Program-made: the position numbers and the translations under genes
Source of the DNA: Nitrososphaerota archaeon
GTDB lineage: Archaea > Thermoproteota > Nitrososphaeria > Nitrososphaerales > UBA183
DNA length: 64,000 nt
Reading direction: 5' to 3'
Assembly: GCA_029785685.1 (NCBI GenBank)
Contig: JAFLZE010000003.1
Location: forward strand, 6,788-70,787
Notes under the pieces: model-generated
Seen by the model: only the letters and a program-made list of their open reading frames with translations
What the model was told of the DNA's origin: nothing
Database searches by the model: none
In this document: piece by piece, positions 1-7,379 of the stretch
Layout of the letters: the number at the start of each line of letters is the position of its first letter
How positions within the stretch are numbered: position 1 is the stretch's first letter

Positions 1-255
1 CGCTGCGAACTGTATTGCCAGAAACGCCGCGACCAGCGGGACCAGGAACCCCACGATTAGGAACATCCCACCGAAGAACTCGAGCAGGGTAACGAGCCTC
101 GCAGCCGCAGGCGGGACTCCCATGGTAGCTATCCAGGCCCCCGACTGCTTCCCCCAACCCCCCTTCACCTTGGGCATCCCGTGGGCGATCATCGCAGCCC
201 CCACGGCGACCCTGATGACAAGCGACACGTAACCAGGACTGATTAGTGCAGACAT
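1..255 (-). CDS. DoxX-family membrane protein (C-terminus cut by window edge)
   Basis: The reading frame starts at an ATG at 255 and runs off the left edge after 85 codons without a stop. The translation begins MSALISPGYVSLVIRVAVG, then AHGMPKVKGGWG, then two hydrophobic stretches around LLEFFGGMFLIVGFLVPLVAA. The early transmembrane helix with an HG.PK-type turn and the GG(M)FLI(V)GF helix are typical of DoxX/DoxD-like proteins, small four-helix membrane proteins often linked to respiratory or redox chemistry. Substrate and partners cannot be deduced. It diverges from the isochorismatase-like gene at 345. Confidence 0.75.
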   Translation of the reverse strand, partial: MSALISPGYVSLVIRVAVGAAMIAHGMPKVKGGWGKQSGAWIATMGVPPAAARLVTLLEFFGGMFLIVGFLVPLVAAFLAIQFAA

Positions 256-344
256 GTTGATTTGGTCAGCGTCAGAGAGCTAGTTAAAAAAATTAACTGA
301 AGCTGCTTCCCCGCAGACCAGACTCGGTCCTGCACGACAGCCCT

Positions 345-965
345 GTGATGCGAACTGCTAAAGCGGCGGTGACCGAGAGCGCCAGCGTGAGCATCCTGAC
401 TATCGACAGGGCGAAGACGGCCCTAGTCGTCATCGACCTGCAGAAGGGTATAGTCTCAATGGAGACGCAGCCCAACCCCGCCAAGAATGTAATCGCCAAC
501 GCTGTACTGTTGGCAAGAGCGTTCAGAGAGCATGACATGCCGGTGTATCTGGTCCACGTGACACGGCCTAAAGGGACGTCCCTGACGACGCAGTCGGACT
601 CGTCATTCCCGTCCGGAGGGGAGATGCCACCCGACTGGGCAGACATCGTCCCTGAGCTCGGCCCCGCCCCGTCTGACGTGGTGGTAACAAAGCACCAGTG
701 GGGGGCGTTCTACGGCACCGACCTCGAACTGAGGCTTAGGAGAGGCGGGTCTGACACCATAGTCCTCTGCGGCATCGCGACCTCCTATGGTGTCGAGAGC
801 ACAGCCAGGTTCGCCTACGAGTACGGCTTCCAGCAGGTGTTCGCCGAGGACGCCATGTCCGACCGGTCGGCCGAGGCCCACAAGAACGCGGTGGAGTTCG
901 TACTCAAGAGGATAGGCAGGGTGAGGCATACCCAGGAAATACTTGACGCCCTCCTCCGAACCTGA
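345..965 (+). CDS. Isochorismatase-family cysteine hydrolase
   Basis: This 206-residue protein has the isochorismatase/nicotinamidase fold. The catalytic triad is visible: Asp31 in ALVVIDLQKG, Lys116 in VVVTKHQWGAFYGT and Cys142 in IVLCGIATS, followed by the usual VESTARFAYEYGF helix. These enzymes hydrolyse amides or vinyl ethers through a cysteine nucleophile, but the substrate (nicotinamide, N-carbamoyl compounds, isochorismate) cannot be read from sequence. GTG at 345 and ATG at 348 are adjacent alternative starts. It is a cytosolic, single-domain protein of normal family length and appears monocistronic. Confidence 0.88.
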   Translation: MMRTAKAAVTESASVSILTIDRAKTALVVIDLQKGIVSMETQPNPAKNVIANAVLLARAFREHDMPVYLVHVTRPKGTSLTTQSDSSFPSGGEMPPDWADIVPELGPAPSDVVVTKHQWGAFYGTDLELRLRRGGSDTIVLCGIATSYGVESTARFAYEYGFQQVFAEDAMSDRSAEAHKNAVEFVLKRIGRVRHTQEILDALLRT

Positions 966-979
966 CTGCAGGGGTTTCG

Positions 980-987
980 CTTATATC
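980..987 (+). promoter_or_regulatory. TATA box of the 1012 gene (leaderless)
   Basis: CTTATATC is centred about 28 nt before the ATG at 1012, the spacing expected when transcription starts at the first codon. The same octamer occurs on the minus strand at 1611-1618 for the small gene at 1587. Confidence 0.6.
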
Positions 988-1011
988 TCAGCGCGTGCTG
1001 TGTGTAGCGTA

Positions 1012-1389
1012 ATGCTTCAGATTCAGTGGGACAAGATCATAACAGAGATCTTCAAGTTTGACCGCAGGATAAGGTCCGCCCAGATCCTCGACCAGAGCGG
1101 CAGGCAGGTCGCCGGAGGGATGAGGAAGGGGATACCATCTTTGGAGCCGCAGAGCGAGGACATAAGGCTCATCGCTGGAATCACCATCCAAATCAACACC
1201 GACCGGACCTGGGACCGCTACTTCGGGAAGAGCCAGTACACGTTCAACAAGAGGGAGAGGCTGAACATCATGACATTCTACCTCGGGGACAAGCTGATCC
1301 TAGTCTCTGCCGAACCTGACTTCACCCTGCAACAGGCGCAGGACCTGCGGAACCAGATAATAACGAACCACGCGGAGTTGGCTAGGTAA
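1012..1389 (+). CDS. Conserved hypothetical protein, DUF6659-like
   Basis: The product is 125 residues, starting at ATG 1012; a longer frame opens upstream, but the TATA box at 980-987 fixes the start. It resembles a family common in Nitrososphaerota (I recall it as DUF6659): an N-terminal DRRIRSAQILDQSGRQVAGGMRKG block, then a beta-rich middle and a final FTLQQAQDLRNQI helix. The alternating strands and the 'self-inspection' motif RSAQILDQSGRQVAGG recall roadblock/profilin-like folds, but this is inference. Function is unknown. It is a single gene facing a convergent small gene. Confidence 0.6.
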   Translation: MLQIQWDKIITEIFKFDRRIRSAQILDQSGRQVAGGMRKGIPSLEPQSEDIRLIAGITIQINTDRTWDRYFGKSQYTFNKRERLNIMTFYLGDKLILVSAEPDFTLQQAQDLRNQIITNHAELAR

Positions 1390-1407
1390 AATAGTGCGAC
1401 CCGGGTT

Positions 1408-1587
1408 TCAGTTGAGACCTAGGTCAGGGAACTTCGCCTTGACGAGCCCGAGTTCGCCTTGGAGAGTCCTGATGCGCTCTGCGTACTTCTTCATGTCCTC
1501 GGCATTGTTCTGAACTTTGGCGACCTTGTAACCACGCCATGCCTTCTTCAGGGCGCCCCAGCTCTGACCCTTAGTATACTGAGACAT
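1408..1587 (-). CDS. Small basic hypothetical protein (59 aa)
   Basis: A 59-codon frame on the minus strand begins MSQYTKGQSWGALKKAWRGY and ends KAKFPDLGLN. It has its own TATA box (CTTATATC on the minus strand, 1611-1618) 27 nt before the ATG, so it is likely a real leaderless gene. The product is basic, with a predicted coiled or helical middle (AEDMKKYAERIRTLQGELGLVK). I recognise no domain. It ends convergently 18 nt from the 1012 gene. Confidence 0.6.
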   Translation of the reverse strand: MSQYTKGQSWGALKKAWRGYKVAKVQNNAEDMKKYAERIRTLQGELGLVKAKFPDLGLN

Positions 1588-1681
1588 GTAAGAGCACCCC
1601 TGCTTGAGACGATATAAGGCTTAACGTCTCTTGTAGCGTGTCCTGGCCTCCGTCTGTTGCTGCGCCTTTCGCCCAGGGCCG

Positions 1682-2065
1682 TTACTTCACTTCGAATGGA
1701 ATCCTGTTCCCGTTGTGGTCGTAGACGCCTAGATTGTCGACTGTGGCGTATGGATACCCCATTATCACCATGAGCTTGCCGCTGGCGTGCAGCAGGTCCT
1801 GGTGGGAGGGGTTGTGGTTCCCAGAGGGGTGGGAGTGGGCGACCCCCAGGTAGGAGAAGTCGACGGGGAGCATCCACCAGTTGAAGGAAGAGAACGAGGC
1901 CCCGTGGCTGGCGAGGGGAGGGATCACTACGCCCGTCACCTCCACCACCCCCTTCTTCGACTTGCCCCTGAGGAGCAGGATGCCTTCGTTGGGGTAGGCC
2001 ATGGCAGAGTAACTGAAGAGGCTGTCCACTACCTGCTTGTGGAAGACGACCTTCTCGACGACCAT
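1682..2065 (-). CDS. JAMM/MPN-domain metalloprotease-like protein
   Basis: The 127-residue protein carries an intact JAMM motif: Glu27 (YPNEG), then His77-Ser-His79, Ser87 and Asp90, matching HxH-x7-S-x2-D. This is the zinc site of Mov34/MPN/PAD-1 isopeptidases, which in archaea remove SAMP/ubiquitin-like modifiers or act in sulfur-carrier chemistry. The length matches single-domain archaeal JAB1 proteins. It lies 9 nt downstream of the glutamine amidotransferase on the same strand, so the two are probably co-transcribed. The true substrate is unknown. Confidence 0.85.
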   Translation of the reverse strand: MVVEKVVFHKQVVDSLFSYSAMAYPNEGILLLRGKSKKGVVEVTGVVIPPLASHGASFSSFNWWMLPVDFSYLGVAHSHPSGNHNPSHQDLLHASGKLMVIMGYPYATVDNLGVYDHNGNRIPFEVK

Positions 2066-2074
2066 GCCGCTACC

Positions 2075-2662
2075 CTACTTCAGGAGGCCTATGAAGTTGG
2101 CCACCACCTTGTCTCCGTCCGGGTTGTCGGCCGTGAACCGCTCCGGATGGAACTGCACCCCGTAGAGGGCGCGCCTTCTGTGCTTCATGGCAGCGACGGC
2201 GCTGGTGTCGCTCCTGGCCAGCAGTGTGAACCCTTCCGGGACCGACTTCACCACCTCGTACCTCGACTCGAAGAGCACGAGCGAGCGGGAGAGGCCTTCG
2301 AAGAGCGGGTCGTCGCCCAGGACGGTGGTGTTCACCATCTCGAGGACGTGTCTCTTGTCCTTGACGACCTCGGCGCCGAAAGCGTGGGCCATGAGCTGGT
2401 GCCCGAAGCAGATGCCGAGTATGGGTGCGCGGGAGTCAAGTATGGCCTGAGCCTCGACGCGAAACTTGGCTCTAGTTTCGGGGTCGGTCATCATCTCCGG
2501 AGAGCCGCTAAGGGCGACCCCGTCGAACGAGTCGAACTTGGCGGCAGATGATTCGTGCCACTCGATGGCGGTCACAGTCGCGCCGTTCCCCTCGAAGCAT
2601 TCTTCCAGCTTCCCGGCGCGCTCCTTGGCCGGGTAGTTGTTCACCACCAGGACCCTGGTCAA
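2075..2662 (-). CDS. Class I glutamine amidotransferase (GMP synthase subunit A-like)
   Basis: The 195-residue protein is a single class I GATase domain. The nucleophile is Cys85 in GICFGHQ and the His-Glu pair is in VQFHPE near residue 172. The size and motifs match the stand-alone GuaAa glutaminase subunit of archaeal GMP synthase, which delivers ammonia to the PP-ATPase subunit; no such partner lies nearby, so another GATase role is possible. The start is TTG at 2662, with a TATA-like TTCTTATCG about 27 nt upstream, consistent with a leaderless message. The JAMM gene follows it. Confidence 0.75.
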   Translation of the reverse strand: MTRVLVVNNYPAKERAGKLEECFEGNGATVTAIEWHESSAAKFDSFDGVALSGSPEMMTDPETRAKFRVEAQAILDSRAPILGICFGHQLMAHAFGAEVVKDKRHVLEMVNTTVLGDDPLFEGLSRSLVLFESRYEVVKSVPEGFTLLARSDTSAVAAMKHRRRALYGVQFHPERFTADNPDGDKVVANFIGLLK

Positions 2663-2725
2663 CCCAGGTCAGGGCCCCGCTTCACGATAAGAACTTTCAC
2701 GGAAAAAGCAAGAACCGCAGAACAG

Positions 2726-2732
2726 TTTAAAT
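2726..2732 (+). promoter_or_regulatory. TATA box of the proteasome/exosome operon
   Basis: TTTAAAT is centred near 2729, predicting transcription from about 2756. That lies after a TTG at 2747 and supports the ATG at 2774, preceded by a GGAG ribosome-binding site at 2758-2761. Confidence 0.55.
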
Positions 2733-2773
2733 GGCCAAGGAATTAGTTGGGCAAAAAGGAGCAAGGCAAGAAA

Positions 2774-3520
2774 ATGTTTGCACCTTCGGCAGGATATGAC
2801 AGGGCGATCACGATTTTTTCGCCCGACGGCAGGCTGTACCAAGTAGAGTACGCCCTTGAGACGGTCAGGAGAGGCAACCTGGCAGTGGGGGTCCAGGCGA
2901 AGCAGGGAGTGGTGCTGGCCGTAGAAGAGAAGCAGAGGAAGCTCCAGAGTGCGGAGTCGGTCATCAAAATGTTCCAGATCGACGACCACGTCGGAGCGGT
3001 CGGAGCGGGTTACATCCCAGACGCTCGTATACAGGTGGACAACGCGCGGGTCCTGGCCCAGAGCAACAGGCTAATCTACGACGAGCCGGTCGACATCGAA
3101 GCCATAGCCAAGCGCATCGCCGACATGAACCAACAGTACACGCAGTATGCCGGCGTGAGGCCCTTCGGGGTCTCCCTCATCATAGCGGGCGTCGACGGAG
3201 CCGGACCGGTGGTCTACCTCGCTGACCCTACGGGGACGTATTCCGGGTTCCATGCCATAGCGATAGGGCAGGGGAGCGACCAGGTCAACGACTACCTGGA
3301 GAAGAGCTACTCCCCGGACCTGACCCTGGACGAAGCCGTCACCCTGGCCATAGAATGCATCTACCTGGTGAGCGAGGACAAGAGCGGGACTTCGCACATC
3401 AAGGTCGCTGTGGTGGATGCTGAGACCAAGAAGTGGAGGCGCCTCGCCGAAGCTGAGGTAGGCAAGAGCGCGGCTGGGGCCAAGACCAAGTCAGACAAGC
3501 CGCCGGCCAAGAGCTCCTGA
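2774..3520 (+). CDS. psmA: Proteasome alpha subunit
   Basis: The 248-residue product begins MFAPSAGYDRAITIFSPDGRLYQVEYALE, the hallmark N-terminal gate and H0 helix of archaeal 20S alpha subunits. The rest follows the Ntn-hydrolase fold without a catalytic N-terminal Thr, as expected for the outer alpha rings that gate the barrel and dock PAN or Cdc48. The C-terminus carries a Lys/Ala-rich tail beyond the core. A TTG at 2747 would add nine residues, but TATA placement and a GGAG site favour ATG 2774. It heads a long operon with SBDS and exosome genes, a common archaeal linkage. Confidence 0.95.
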   Translation: MFAPSAGYDRAITIFSPDGRLYQVEYALETVRRGNLAVGVQAKQGVVLAVEEKQRKLQSAESVIKMFQIDDHVGAVGAGYIPDARIQVDNARVLAQSNRLIYDEPVDIEAIAKRIADMNQQYTQYAGVRPFGVSLIIAGVDGAGPVVYLADPTGTYSGFHAIAIGQGSDQVNDYLEKSYSPDLTLDEAVTLAIECIYLVSEDKSGTSHIKVAVVDAETKKWRRLAEAEVGKSAAGAKTKSDKPPAKSS

Positions 3521-3535
3521 GAAGCGTAGGCTCAG

Positions 3536-4276
3536 ATGAGCGGGAACTTCGGTCGGGGCGGCGGAAGCTTCAAGCCGAGAACCCACGAGTCGTCGAAGTT
3601 CACCACGGTCAGGCTCACCATCGGAGGGGAGCAGTATGAGATACTGGTCAACCCAGACCCGGCCCTGTCTTACAAACAGGGGAGGAACGTCGAGCCATCC
3701 GCAGTCGTCGCCGTAGACGAGGTCTACTCGGACTCTCGGAAAGGCCTGAGGTCAAGCGGCGAGAAGCTGAAGCTCCACTTCGGGACGGATGACCCCGCCA
3801 AAGCAGCCCTCGAGGTACTGAAGCGAGGGGAACTGAACCTCACCCAGGAACAGAGGAAGAGGCTGACGGAAGAGAAGAGACGTGCGATAATAGCGGCGAT
3901 TTCAAAGAACTTCGTCGACCCGAGGACCCTGCTCCCCCACCCGCCGATGAGGATAGACCAGGCCATGCTGGAGGCCAGGGTCTCTGTGGACCCGTTCCAG
4001 GACCCGAATGAGCAGATGAAGGCCGTGGTCGACGCCCTTAGGACGATACTCCCTCTGAAGTCGGAGAAGATCAGGCTCCAGGTGAAGGTGAGCGCACAGT
4101 ACACCGGCCAGGCGATTGGCATCCTGAAGACCTTCGGCGAGATAGTCAAAGAGGACTGGTTAGCCGACGGGACGCTCTCCGCAATAGTAGAAATACCCGC
4201 TGGCGGACAGCCCGGCCTGCTGGACCGCCTCGGCTCGACCACGAAGGGAGCCGCACAGGTCACAGTGGTGAAATAG
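3536..4276 (+). CDS. Ribosome maturation protein SBDS/Sdo1
   Basis: The 246-residue protein has the three SBDS domains: the N-terminal FYSH domain, including NPDPALSYKQGRNVEPS, the helical central domain (ELNLTQEQRKRLTEEKRRAIIAAISKNFVDPRT..PHPPMRI) and a ferredoxin-like C-terminal domain. In archaea and eukaryotes SBDS helps release the anti-association factor aIF6 from the large ribosomal subunit. Its position between the proteasome and exosome genes is the classic archaeal arrangement. An unusual Gly-rich N-terminus (GNFGRGGGSFK) precedes the FYSH domain. Confidence 0.95.
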   Translation: MSGNFGRGGGSFKPRTHESSKFTTVRLTIGGEQYEILVNPDPALSYKQGRNVEPSAVVAVDEVYSDSRKGLRSSGEKLKLHFGTDDPAKAALEVLKRGELNLTQEQRKRLTEEKRRAIIAAISKNFVDPRTLLPHPPMRIDQAMLEARVSVDPFQDPNEQMKAVVDALRTILPLKSEKIRLQVKVSAQYTGQAIGILKTFGEIVKEDWLADGTLSAIVEIPAGGQPGLLDRLGSTTKGAAQVTVVK

Positions 4277-4278
4277 AG

Positions 4279-4965
4279 ATGCCAATGATACAGAGAAAAC
4301 AGGTAATCCCGGGAGACGTCGTAGCAAAGGGGAACTACCGCTACGGGAGTTACATCGAGAAGCGCGGAGACGAGTATGTGGCCCTCAGGGTGGGGGTCGC
4401 CGAGGTGGGGAGTGACGGGATAAAGCTCAACCCATTCACCGGGCCGTACCTCCCTCGCGCCGATGACGAGGTGATCGGCAAGGTGATAGACATCAACGGC
4501 TTCGGCTGGGTAATAGACATCAACTCGTGCTTCGATGGCTTCCTACCAGCCTCGTTCGTCTTCGGGAGGGACTTCTCCCCCGCGACCCACGACCTTTCAA
4601 GCAAGTTCGGGGTGGGGGACATCCTGGGGACAAGGATAGAGGCCTTCGAGAGGTCCAGGGACCCGCAGCTGAGCATCAGGGGCGAAGGCTACGGGAAGAT
4701 CTCGTCGGGGGAAATCGTTAAGATATCACCAACGAAGGTCCCCCGAGTAATCGGGAAAAGAGGTTCGATGATCAACCTAATCAGCGAAAAGACAGGATGC
4801 GACATCAGGGTAGGCCAGAACGGCGTGATAGTCGTGGACGGGAGCCCTGAGGGAATTACGAAGGCTGTCAAGGCCATCAGGCTCGTGGAAGAGGAGACTC
4901 ACGCGCCGGACTTGATGTCCAAGGTAGAGGCGGCTCTAGGAGGGAGCGTCGTTGGCGGGAACTAA
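4279..4965 (+). CDS. rrp4: Exosome RNA-binding cap subunit Rrp4
   Basis: The 228-residue protein has the Rrp4 order: an N-terminal strand region (QVIPGDVVAKGNYRYGSY), an S1 domain (DEVIGKVIDINGFGWVIDIN) and a KH domain with VPRVIGKRGSMINLISEKTGCDIRVGQNG. Rrp4 forms the trimeric cap on the RNase PH-like ring and feeds RNA, preferring A-rich tails. It starts three nt after the SBDS stop and overlaps the rrp41 start by 14 nt, implying translational coupling. Confidence 0.95.
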   Translation: MPMIQRKQVIPGDVVAKGNYRYGSYIEKRGDEYVALRVGVAEVGSDGIKLNPFTGPYLPRADDEVIGKVIDINGFGWVIDINSCFDGFLPASFVFGRDFSPATHDLSSKFGVGDILGTRIEAFERSRDPQLSIRGEGYGKISSGEIVKISPTKVPRVIGKRGSMINLISEKTGCDIRVGQNGVIVVDGSPEGITKAVKAIRLVEEETHAPDLMSKVEAALGGSVVGGN

Positions 4966-5707
4966 GAAGGAACTCATAGACAAGAACGGCGTCAGGCTCG
5001 ACGGCAGGAAGTGGAACGAGCTCCGGCCGATAAAGCTGCAGGTGGGCATCATGAAGAACGCCGACGGGTCGGCCTACATCGAGTGGGGCAAGAACAAGAT
5101 CATGGCCGCGGTGTACGGGCCGAAGGAGGTGCACCCCAAGCACCAGGTCCTGCCTGACAGGGCCTTGCTCAGGTGCAGGTACCACATGGCGCCCTTCTCG
5201 GTCGACGAGAGGAAGAACCCCGCGCCGTCTAGGAGAGAGATAGAGATCTCGAAGGTGATCAGAGAGGCGCTTGTGCCCGCGGTGATCGTGGAAGACTATC
5301 CGAGGACGGCCATAGAGGTCTGGGTCGAAGTGCTGCAGTCCGACGGAGGGTCGAGGGTCGCCGGAATCACGGCGGCTTCGCTGGCCCTGGCGGACGCCGG
5401 GATCAACATGAGAGACCTCGTGGTCGGCTGCTCCTGTGGCCTCATCGGGGAGCAGGTGGTATCTGACCTGGACGACACCGAGGACAAGGAGGGGAACGGG
5501 GACATGCCCGTGGCGATCATGCCGAACCTCGGACTGGTGTCGCTCCTCCAGGTGGACGGAGTATACACCCGGGAGAACTTCCAGAAGGCCTTTGAGCTTG
5601 CCATCGAGAAGGGGAAGCAGATCTACCAGATGCAGCGGGAGGCCCTGACGACGAGGTTCTTCGGGGGCGAAGCCAAGACGACTGAGGTTGAGGAGGTGGC
5701 CGAGTAG
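4952..5707 (+). CDS. rrp41: Exosome catalytic subunit Rrp41
   Basis: The 251-residue RNase PH-fold protein begins AGTKKELIDKNGVRLDGRKW, the typical Rrp41 opening. It contains the RCRYHMAPFSVDERKNPAPSRRE segment with phosphate-binding arginines and GDMPVAIMPN with the catalytic acidic residue. It is the phosphorolytic subunit of the hexameric Rrp41-Rrp42 ring, active only when paired with Rrp42. The start is TTG at 4952 inside the end of rrp4, and the stop abuts the rrp42 ATG. An acidic tail follows the conserved domain. Confidence 0.95.
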   Translation: MAGTKKELIDKNGVRLDGRKWNELRPIKLQVGIMKNADGSAYIEWGKNKIMAAVYGPKEVHPKHQVLPDRALLRCRYHMAPFSVDERKNPAPSRREIEISKVIREALVPAVIVEDYPRTAIEVWVEVLQSDGGSRVAGITAASLALADAGINMRDLVVGCSCGLIGEQVVSDLDDTEDKEGNGDMPVAIMPNLGLVSLLQVDGVYTRENFQKAFELAIEKGKQIYQMQREALTTRFFGGEAKTTEVEEVAE

Positions 5708-6523
5708 ATGTCGATGATGAAGAAGAACTACGTGGTAGAGGCCATCAGGAAGGCACAGCTGCTACAGCTGCTAGCAAGCGGCAAGCGCCTCGACGAGAGA
5801 GCCCTCGACCAGCCCAGGAACCTGAAGATTGAGACCGGAGTCATCCCGAAGGCCAACGGCTCAGCCAGGGTGACCCTAGGGAACACCCAGGTGCTGGCAG
5901 GGGTGAAGATAGCCACCGGGATACCATTCCCTGACACGCCAGACAAAGGGATACTGATGGTGAACGCCGAGATACTCCCGATGTCGTCCCCCTACGCCGA
6001 AGCGGGGCCGCCAAGCGAGGATGCGATAGAGCTGGCAAGGGTGACGGACAGGGGCATACGGGAGTCTGAGATGGTCGACCTGACCAAGCTCGGTCTCATC
6101 CCCGGGAAATCGGTCATCGCGGTGTTCGTGGACTGCAACATCATGAACGTCGACGGTAACCTGTTCGACGCCACCAGCTACGCCGTGGTGTCCGCGCTCA
6201 GGACCGCCAAGATGAAGAAGTACGTGATAAAGGACGACAAGGTTGAAGCCACCGACGAGCTGATCCCGGTCCCGGTCGAGAAAACACCGGTGTCAGTCAC
6301 CATAGCCAGGTTGGGCGACAGGCTGGTGGTCGACCCCAGCGCGGAAGAGGAAGCGTCCATGGACATGAGGATTACCATAACCACGGACGACGATGGGAAC
6401 ATCTGTGCGAGCCAGAAGGGCGAAGCGAGCACCATCAGCCCGGAGCAGGTGCTGCGGGCGGCGGACACATCCATAAGCGTCGGCAAGGCGATCAGGGCCA
6501 AGATACTCGAGGCGACCAGGTAG
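5708..6523 (+). CDS. rrp42: Exosome subunit Rrp42
   Basis: The 271-residue protein is the second RNase PH-like subunit. Recognisable blocks are LASGKRLDERALDQPRNLKIETGVIPKANGSARV, the PFPDTPDKGILMVNAEILPMSSP segment and the ALRTAKMKKYVI helix. Rrp42 lacks catalytic activity but completes the composite active site with Rrp41 and contacts Rrp4. It begins at the base after the rrp41 stop, and its stop shares a base with the GTG start of the L37Ae gene, so the genes are tightly coupled. Confidence 0.95.
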   Translation: MSMMKKNYVVEAIRKAQLLQLLASGKRLDERALDQPRNLKIETGVIPKANGSARVTLGNTQVLAGVKIATGIPFPDTPDKGILMVNAEILPMSSPYAEAGPPSEDAIELARVTDRGIRESEMVDLTKLGLIPGKSVIAVFVDCNIMNVDGNLFDATSYAVVSALRTAKMKKYVIKDDKVEATDELIPVPVEKTPVSVTIARLGDRLVVDPSAEEEASMDMRITITTDDDGNICASQKGEASTISPEQVLRAADTSISVGKAIRAKILEATR

Positions 6524-6747
6524 TGCCGAAGGCGAAGGAGAGCTTCAGAGGCCTCGGCGCGAAGTACGGCGGCACCCTCAGGAAGAGGTACGCCAGGGTC
6601 TTCAGGACGCTGAAGCAGGCCAGGTCGTGTCCGGCTTGCGCGAGCAAGAGGCTCGCCCGGACCTCCTCGGGGATCTGGAAGTGCAAGTCCTGCGGCTACA
6701 CCGTGGCCGGAGGGGCATTTGACCTCACCCAGGCGAAGGCAAGATAG
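6523..6747 (+). CDS. rpl37ae: 50S ribosomal protein L37Ae
   Basis: The 74-residue basic protein shows the zinc ribbon of L37Ae: CPACASKRLARTSSGIWKC followed by KSC, i.e. a CxxC...CxxC pair spaced as in the family. It binds 23S rRNA in the large subunit. The start is GTG, overlapping the rrp42 stop by one base. Its 3' end overlaps the likely start of pcc1 by 29 nt in another frame. Linkage to exosome genes is common in archaea. Confidence 0.93.
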   Translation: MPKAKESFRGLGAKYGGTLRKRYARVFRTLKQARSCPACASKRLARTSSGIWKCKSCGYTVAGGAFDLTQAKAR

Positions 6748-6958
6748 GCCCATAGAGTCAGTCGAACTGAAGATCACGTTCCACGCTGACAGGCAGACCG
6801 CCGCGAAGATAGCCGAGAAGTTCCCCTCGGCCATAGTAAGAGGAGGCAAGTGCGTCGTGAGCATCGAAGGGAGCAGCCCGGGCGAGGTCGCCGAGAGGGC
6901 CAAGGCCCTGCTAGAGCAGGTGAGATCCGTCGAGTCCAGCTCGAAAGGATTTAAGTAG
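6719..6958 (+). CDS. pcc1: KEOPS complex subunit Pcc1
   Basis: The 79-residue product matches Pcc1: a beta strand (ESVELKITFHADRQTAAKIAEKF), a central hairpin (AIVRGGKCVVSIEGSS) and a last helix (GEVAERAKALLEQVRSVESS). Pcc1 dimerises and organises Kae1-Bud32-Cgi121 for tRNA t6A synthesis. The only start-like codon upstream of the conserved region in this frame is TTG at 6719, inside the L37Ae gene; translation may be re-initiated there. Prefoldin beta follows 24 nt later. Confidence 0.82.
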   Translation: MTSPRRRQDRPIESVELKITFHADRQTAAKIAEKFPSAIVRGGKCVVSIEGSSPGEVAERAKALLEQVRSVESSSKGFK

Positions 6959-6982
6959 AGACCGGAGCCGCTGTTCCAAAAG

Positions 6983-7366
6983 TTGAGCCAGCCAGAACTT
7001 CCTCCTCTCCTCAGAGAGCAGCTCGCGAGGTACGACCAGGCGCAGCAGAACCTTCAGGCTGTGCTTGCCCAGAAGCAACAGGTGGAGCTCGAGCTCAACG
7101 AGACGGAAAAGGCGCTGGAGGAGCTCGGGAAGGCCACCGACTCTGAAGCCGTGTACAAGTTCGCCGGGAACCTGCTGATCAAGACAAAGAAGGAAGAGGT
7201 GACTAAGGAGCTCGGAGAGAAGAAGGAGCTAGCCAACACCAGAAAGATGGTCCTCGCGAAGCAAGAGTCGAGGTTCAGGGAGAGCCTCAAGGACCTCCAG
7301 ACTAAGATAGACGAGGCAGTGAAGGCGAGGCCACCGCAGACTCAGCAGCCGCCCGGGGACGCGTAG
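6983..7366 (+). CDS. pfdB: Prefoldin beta subunit
   Basis: The 127-residue protein is almost wholly coiled coil, with N- and C-terminal helices flanking a beta-hairpin segment (DSEAVYKFAGNLLIKTKKEEV), the signature of beta-class prefoldin. Prefoldin hexamers hold unfolded proteins and hand them to the thermosome, which is encoded elsewhere in this window (46993). The start is TTG at 6983. Linkage to pcc1 and L37Ae is a conserved archaeal pattern. Confidence 0.92.
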   Translation: MSQPELPPLLREQLARYDQAQQNLQAVLAQKQQVELELNETEKALEELGKATDSEAVYKFAGNLLIKTKKEEVTKELGEKKELANTRKMVLAKQESRFRESLKDLQTKIDEAVKARPPQTQQPPGDA

Positions 7367-7379
7367 ACCGTGGCGACCC

